From Pseudomonadota bacterium (lineage in GTDB: Bacteria; Pseudomonadota; Alphaproteobacteria; Rhizobiales; Xanthobacteraceae), in assembly GCA_023392205.1 (NCBI GenBank), contig JAEVZN010000186.1:1-10499 (forward strand): a stretch of DNA of 10,499 nucleotides, read 5' to 3'. Below, piece by piece: positions 6,711-10,499 of this stretch. The notes below the pieces were generated by a model that was not told the origin of the DNA, ran no database searches, and saw only the letters and a program-made list of their open reading frames with translations. The first letter of the stretch is position 1; every line of letters starts with the position of its first letter. A program made the position numbers and the translations under genes.

Positions 6711-6834
6711 CCGTCATCCTGAGGTGCGAGCAAGCGAAGCTTGCGAGCCTCGAAGGATGCGCGGCCCGAAACGCCACAACAGGACGATCACCCTTCGAGG
6801 GCCGTGCTGCGCACGTCCACCTCAGGGTGACGGC
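6711..6834. repeat. BIME-like element of two inverted REP-type arms
   Basis: Each arm folds on itself. The left arm pairs CATCCTGAGG (6715-6724) with CCTC (6748-6751) and AGGATG (6754-6759), bulging GA. The right arm pairs CACCCT (6789-6794) and GAGG (6797-6800) with CCTCAGGGTG (6820-6829), bulging TC at the mirror position. The two arms are inverted copies of each other: CCGTCATCCTGAGGTG at 6711-6726 matches the complement of CACCTCAGGGTGACGG with one difference. Each loop holds its own small hairpin, GCAAGC-GAA-GCTTGC on the left and CGTGC-TGC-GCACG on the right. I recall such GTCATCCTGAGG repeats as very abundant in Bradyrhizobium-type genomes. No coding sequence is present. Confidence 0.65.
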
Positions 6835-6870
6835 GCCGGAGGCCTTCAGCGCTCACAACGGTAGCAGGCG

Positions 6871-8112
6871 CTATTCCGCCGCCAGCCGGCGCTGGAATTC
6901 CTTCGCAAGATCGCGCGCGCCCTGTGCCTGCGAGCGGCGGTCCATGATCGCATCGGTTTCCGCGATCAGTTTCTCCACCACCTGCGTGCGGCTGGCGATG
7001 GGATTGCGCTCGTAGCCGCGGCGCTGAAAGAAATTCGCCGTGGGCACCTGGGAGCGCATCTCGCGCGGCATCGACACCATGTCGAAGCCATTGCCGTCGC
7101 CGGTCAGATTCATCATTTCGAGTTCGGATGCCGTCAGCGGGCGCGCGATACCGCGCGTGCGCGCATAGACCACGGAATCGAGCAGCTTCTGCGTCTGCAG
7201 CATCGGCCCGACATCGATATCGAGATTGAGTGCATGCAGCGCCATCCCCTTCGGCGTACGCGTCAGCGTGACATGATCGCTCCAGCGCGCCGGCACCGTC
7301 CGGCTATGCGCCACCATCCGGCGCAGGATGGCGATCTTGTTTTCTAAAGACTTGCGGCCTTCGCCATCGCGTGATTTTGCACGTTCCTGCAACGCCTTGA
7401 CGAAGCGATCGCCCTTCTCGGCGAGAAGCCCAATCGTGTTGGCGACCAGCAATTGATTGTAACCGAGCGCCGTCGAAATGGCGCGGGCACCCGGCTTTCC
7501 GCCCACCAGGCCGGATTGCACATCATAGCCGTTGATGCCGCCGGCCTCGAAGGCATAGACGCGCACCGCCTGTTCCGGCGTGAGACCCGCCGCCGAGGCT
7601 ACCGCGGCATAGGCGCGCTTGAAGGCAATCTCGTCCTTCGGACGATCCGGCACGAAGCCGAAATGCGCTTTCGCATGCCGTAGGAAATCCGCCACCACCG
7701 GGATCGGCTCACGCTCCGGGGGCACGTCTTCCGGTTTGCGTTCGGGATCGGCCGGACGCGACGGCCCGGCATAGCGTGGCGGCTGCGTGAGCACGTAATC
7801 GGATAGCGTCAACGGCTCACGGGCACGAAACTTCGCGCGCCGCTCCTTTCGCTTCGCCTCGACCTGCGCCCAATATGGCGCGGCCAAAGCCTCATGGCGC
7901 GCTTGCGCTTCGTTATAGGCCTTGAGCTTGCGTTGATACTCGGCGAGTGCGGCAGGCGACGGCGCAGCCTTTGCTTGCGCCGCGCGCTCCTGTGCCGGTT
8001 GCTGGGCCTGCAAAAAGCCGGCGGGCGCCAAGACGACGCATGCGGCGAACGCCGTCAGCGCCAGGCGCAGACGGAAAGCCTTTCTCGCATCAGGGCTGAT
8101 AGAGCTTTGCAT
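6871..8112 (-). CDS. Exported protein of unknown function downstream of matB
   Basis: 413 residues. The signal peptide has R10-K11 and R14/R16, a hydrophobic stretch 17-33 and cleavage at L-Q-A before Gln37. Next comes an Ala/Glu/Lys/Arg-rich, probably helical segment (37-98), then a proline-rich linker (100-138), then a globular part to the end. In the globular part V-Y-A-F-E189-A-G-G followed about 25 residues later by A-I-S-T-A-L-G-Y-N-Q-L-L recalls the catalytic Glu and G-x-x-Q region of lysozyme-like lytic transglycosylases, but this is a visual resemblance only. ATG 8112 lies 23 bases inside the end of matB, in another frame, and places the signal peptide correctly; longer starts would add a cysteine- and arginine-rich run that is a matB shadow. 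The tight overlap indicates co-transcription with matAB. I do not recognise the family. Confidence 0.8.
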   Translation of the reverse strand: MQSSISPDARKAFRLRLALTAFAACVVLAPAGFLQAQQPAQERAAQAKAAPSPAALAEYQRKLKAYNEAQARHEALAAPYWAQVEAKRKERRAKFRAREPLTLSDYVLTQPPRYAGPSRPADPERKPEDVPPEREPIPVVADFLRHAKAHFGFVPDRPKDEIAFKRAYAAVASAAGLTPEQAVRVYAFEAGGINGYDVQSGLVGGKPGARAISTALGYNQLLVANTIGLLAEKGDRFVKALQERAKSRDGEGRKSLENKIAILRRMVAHSRTVPARWSDHVTLTRTPKGMALHALNLDIDVGPMLQTQKLLDSVVYARTRGIARPLTASELEMMNLTGDGNGFDMVSMPREMRSQVPTANFFQRRGYERNPIASRTQVVEKLIAETDAIMDRRSQAQGARDLAKEFQRRLAAE

Positions 8113-9601
8113 TCTGCTCGCGAAGCACGTTCTTCTGCACCTTGCCCATGGTGTTGCGGGGCAGATCGGGCACAAAAATGACGCGCTTGGGCAATTTGAA
8201 CTTGGCGAGCTTGTCTTCGAGTTTTGCGATGATCGCCTTCTCGTCGGCGCTGGCGCCGGCCTGCAGCACCACAACGGCAGTGACGCCTTCGCCGAAATCG
8301 GGATGTGGGCAGCCGATCACGGCCGATTCGACCACCTCCGACAGGGCGTCGATCTCGCTCTCGACCTCTTTGGGATAGACATTGAAGCCGCCGGTGATGA
8401 TCAGGTCCTTGGCGCGGCCGACGATATGCACATAGCCGCGCTCGTCGATCTTGCCGACATCGCCGGTGATGAAAAAGCCGTCGGCGCGGAATTCCGCTTT
8501 GGTTTTCTCCGGCATCCGCCAATAACCCGGAAAGACATTGGGGCCTTTCACCTCGATCACGCCCACTTCGCCCTGCGGCAACGGCTTGCCGCTTTCGGCA
8601 TCGGCGATGCGCACTTCCACGCCCGGCAGCGGGAAGCCGACCGTGCCGGCAATGCGGTCGCCGTCATAAGGGTTGGAGGTGTTCATGTTGGTCTCGGTCA
8701 TGCCGTAGCGCTCGAGAATGGCGTGGCCGGTCTTTTCGCGGAATTCGTCATGCGTTTCGGCCAGAAGCGGTGCCGAGCCGGACGTGAAGAGGCGCATATG
8801 CCCGCAGGCGGCGCGGGTGAGGCCGGGATGCTTGAGCAGGCGCGTGTAGAAGGTCGGCACGCCCATCATCGATGTGGCCTGCGGCAGGTGGCGCATGCAT
8901 TCGTCTGCATCGAATTTCTGCAGGAAGATCATCGCGCCGCCCGACAGCATCACCGTGTTGCAGGCCACGAACAGGCCATGCGTGTGATAGATCGGCAGCG
9001 CGTGCAGCAGCACGTCCTTGTCCGTGAAGCGCCAGTATTCCACCAACGTCTGCGCATTCGACGACAGGTTGCGGTGCGTCAGCATCGCGCCCTTGGAGCG
9101 GCCTGTGGTGCCGGAGGTGTAGAGTATGGCGGCGAGATCGTCCTCGCTGCGCGGCACGTCGGCGAAATCCTTCGGCGCCCTGGCCGCCGCATCGACGAGG
9201 CTGCCATGCCCTTTGGCATCGAGCGTCTCGACGGCCGCGACACCGCGCGCTTTGGCGATTTCAGTAAGGCCGTCGCGCTTTGCCGGATCGCAGACTACGA
9301 GCTTGGGCTCGGCATCGCCGATGAAATAATCGAGTTCGGTCAGCGTATAGGCCGTGTTGAGTGGCAGATACACGGCCCCTACGCGCAGCGTCGCCAGATA
9401 CAGCAGCACATTCTCGACCGTCTTCTCGACCTGCGCGGCCACCCGGTCGCCCGGCTCGACGCCCGAGAGCACCAGCACATTGGCGATCTGCCCGGTGCGG
9501 TCGAGCATGTCGCCATAGGTCAGCATCGTGCCGTCCGGCTGGTGAATGAAGGGACGCGCATCTTGCGCGATGCGGCTGCGGATCAACGCGAACAGGTTCA
9601 T
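8090..9601 (-). CDS. matB: Malonyl-CoA synthetase (malonate--CoA ligase)
   Basis: 503 residues, an ANL-superfamily adenylating enzyme: malonate + ATP + CoA gives malonyl-CoA + AMP + PPi, in the cytoplasm. Motifs are the P-loop Y161-T-S-G-T-T-G-R-S-K-G171, Y299-G-M-T-E303, F-I-T-G-D381, hinge-region R396 (V-G-R-A-K-D) and the C-terminal catalytic K487 in N-T-M-G-K-V-Q-K. Strings such as H-A-L-P-I-Y-H-T-H-G-L-F-V and E-R-Y-G-M-T-E-T-N-M-N-T-S-N-P-Y-D-G-D match Rhodopseudomonas palustris MatB as I recall it, including total length. The corresponding lysine in that protein is a known acetylation switch. It follows matA by 32 bases and its end overlaps the exported protein gene. The ATG at 9601 has no purine-rich ribosome site (upstream minus-strand bases read CTCCTCTC), so coupling to matA or another mode of initiation is likely. 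A general acyl-CoA ligase is less likely. Confidence 0.95.
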   Translation of the reverse strand: MNLFALIRSRIAQDARPFIHQPDGTMLTYGDMLDRTGQIANVLVLSGVEPGDRVAAQVEKTVENVLLYLATLRVGAVYLPLNTAYTLTELDYFIGDAEPKLVVCDPAKRDGLTEIAKARGVAAVETLDAKGHGSLVDAAARAPKDFADVPRSEDDLAAILYTSGTTGRSKGAMLTHRNLSSNAQTLVEYWRFTDKDVLLHALPIYHTHGLFVACNTVMLSGGAMIFLQKFDADECMRHLPQATSMMGVPTFYTRLLKHPGLTRAACGHMRLFTSGSAPLLAETHDEFREKTGHAILERYGMTETNMNTSNPYDGDRIAGTVGFPLPGVEVRIADAESGKPLPQGEVGVIEVKGPNVFPGYWRMPEKTKAEFRADGFFITGDVGKIDERGYVHIVGRAKDLIITGGFNVYPKEVESEIDALSEVVESAVIGCPHPDFGEGVTAVVVLQAGASADEKAIIAKLEDKLAKFKLPKRVIFVPDLPRNTMGKVQKNVLREQNAKLYQP

Positions 9602-9633
9602 GAGAGGAGCTTTTGTTTCTTGCTTTGGAAAGA

Positions 9634-10499
9634 TCAGGCTTTGCTGGCGACCGGCACGACTTCGCCGGACGGACCCGGCCGCGCCAGCTTTTTTACGGCA
9701 TTGGAGGCGACCACGATGCGGCTTTCGGCGAAGGCCTCGTGGTTCTTCTCGATGTCGTCGAGATCATAGAGATAATTGACCATCACGCCATGCGACTGGC
9801 GAATGCCGTTCTCCGACCCGTCGGCGAGGAAATGCATCCGCTCCAGCCGCGCGCCATTGCCGAGATGAAAGCGTGCCACCGGATCGGCCGGCAGACCGCG
9901 CGGATTGCGCGCATGCATGAAATACCACGCGGCCGCGCGCATCAGCGGCTCCTCCACGGGCGCACGGCGTTCGGGCACCTGCTGCCACCCTTCCGTATCG
10001 AGCACGGTCAGGGCCGCAATATCGTCCGCCGTCAGCGCACGCGACGATTCCGCCTGCCGTTCGCGCTTCAGCCACGATGCGAAGCCCGGCACCGGCGACA
10101 GGGTCACGAATGTCTTCAGCTTCGGATTGTCGCGCGACACTTCTTCCACGACCTGCTTGATCAGGAAATTGCCGAACGACACTCCGGCCAGGCCGCGCTG
10201 ACAATTGGAAATGGAATAGAAGGCCGCGGTGTCCACGGCATCCGGCGCCAGCGGTTCGCGGCTGGCCGCGAGGATTGGCGCAATCGCTCCCGGCAGGCCG
10301 TTGGTCAGGGCGACTTCCACGAAGATCAGCGGCTCGTCATTCAGCGCCGGATGGAAGAAGGCAAAGCAGCTGCGGTCGGGCGGATCGATGCGGCGGCGCA
10401 GGTCGTCCCAGGAACGGATCTTGTGCACCGCCTCGTGCTTGATGATCTTTTCCAGAATATTGGCCGGTGTCGACCAGTCGATGCGGCGCAGCACCAGAA
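9634..10499 (-). CDS. matA: Malonyl-CoA decarboxylase, C-terminal part (5' end beyond window)
   Basis: The frame is open to the right edge, so the N-terminal helical domain is missing and about 287 residues are visible. They cover the catalytic domain that decarboxylates malonyl-CoA to acetyl-CoA. Visible family motifs, in order, are R-R-I-D-W-S-T-P-A near the edge, F-H-P-x-L-x-x-E-P-L-I-F-V-E-V-A-L, F-Y-S-I-S-N (10204-10221), G-V-S-F-G-N-F-L-I-K, L-S-P-V-P-G-F and F-H-L-G-N-G-A (around 9853-9870). The serine in the F-Y-S-I-S region and the histidine in F-H-L-x-N-G correspond to the catalytic pair of human MLYCD as I recall it. The GTG at 10494 is an internal Val (L-V-L-R-R-I-D), not the start. 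With matB 32 bases downstream this is the matAB malonate-catabolism operon. Confidence 0.93.
   Translation of the reverse strand, partial: LVLRRIDWSTPANILEKIIKHEAVHKIRSWDDLRRRIDPPDRSCFAFFHPALNDEPLIFVEVALTNGLPGAIAPILAASREPLAPDAVDTAAFYSISNCQRGLAGVSFGNFLIKQVVEEVSRDNPKLKTFVTLSPVPGFASWLKRERQAESSRALTADDIAALTVLDTEGWQQVPERRAPVEEPLMRAAAWYFMHARNPRGLPADPVARFHLGNGARLERMHFLADGSENGIRQSHGVMVNYLYDLDDIEKNHEAFAESRIVVASNAVKKLARPGPSGEVVPVASKA

Noticed and set aside
6607..6870. CRISPR array or insertion-sequence remnant in the convergent gap
   Set aside because: There are no regularly spaced direct repeats, no transposase fragment and no flanking target duplication; the structures are palindromic REP-type modules.
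8113..8274. Longer N-terminus for the unknown exported protein
   Set aside because: The added residues are Cys/Arg/Ser-rich out-of-frame matB sequence and would hide the signal peptide.
8303..9769. Long rightward open frame opposite matB
   Set aside because: It is an antisense shadow created by high-GC codon use; the composition is His/Arg/Asp-rich with no recognisable domain, while matB is unmistakable.

Overview
The window looks like chromosomal DNA from an alphaproteobacterium of the order Hyphomicrobiales (Bradyrhizobium / Rhodopseudomonas / Pseudolabrys type). The reasons are high GC, a 503-residue MatB that closely resembles Rhodopseudomonas palustris MatB as I remember it, an orphan TctC/Bug-type solute-binding protein, and intergenic palindromes of a kind common in these genomes. 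There are nine protein genes plus a tenth fragment at the left edge. I see no RNA gene, insertion sequence, phage gene or CRISPR array.

Left part (1-3634, mostly + strand). The edge carries the first codons of a leftward FAD-dependent glycerol-3-phosphate dehydrogenase (glpD). Its outer ~50 bases look corrupted by base-calling errors. Divergent from it is a close-packed rightward set: a class I glutamine amidotransferase, an SDR oxidoreductase that starts with TTG 3 bases later, and then two tandem paralogous SAM-dependent methyltransferases. Both methyltransferases carry signal peptides and a small beta-rich C-terminal domain. The run ends in a strong bidirectional terminator.

Middle part (3655-6606). 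A leftward ABC-2 exporter pair (ATPase then permease, ATGA overlap, YadG/YadH type) faces the methyltransferases. Divergent from it is a rightward periplasmic TctC/Bug solute-binding protein with no membrane partner in the window.

Right part (6607-10499). A 264-base convergent junction holds three stacked palindromic structures, including a two-armed BIME-like element. Beyond it a leftward operon is read from the right edge: malonyl-CoA decarboxylase (matA, cut by the window end), malonyl-CoA synthetase (matB), and an exported protein of unknown function whose start lies inside the end of matB. MatB activates malonate to malonyl-CoA and MatA decarboxylates it to acetyl-CoA, so this is a malonate-assimilation module. 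The nearby solute-binding protein could bind a dicarboxylate, but that is only inference from position.

The least ordinary things are the pair of exported SAM methyltransferases with an invariant Cys-x3-Cys, the unknown exported protein coupled to matB, and the stacked palindromes. None is proven to be a new system.
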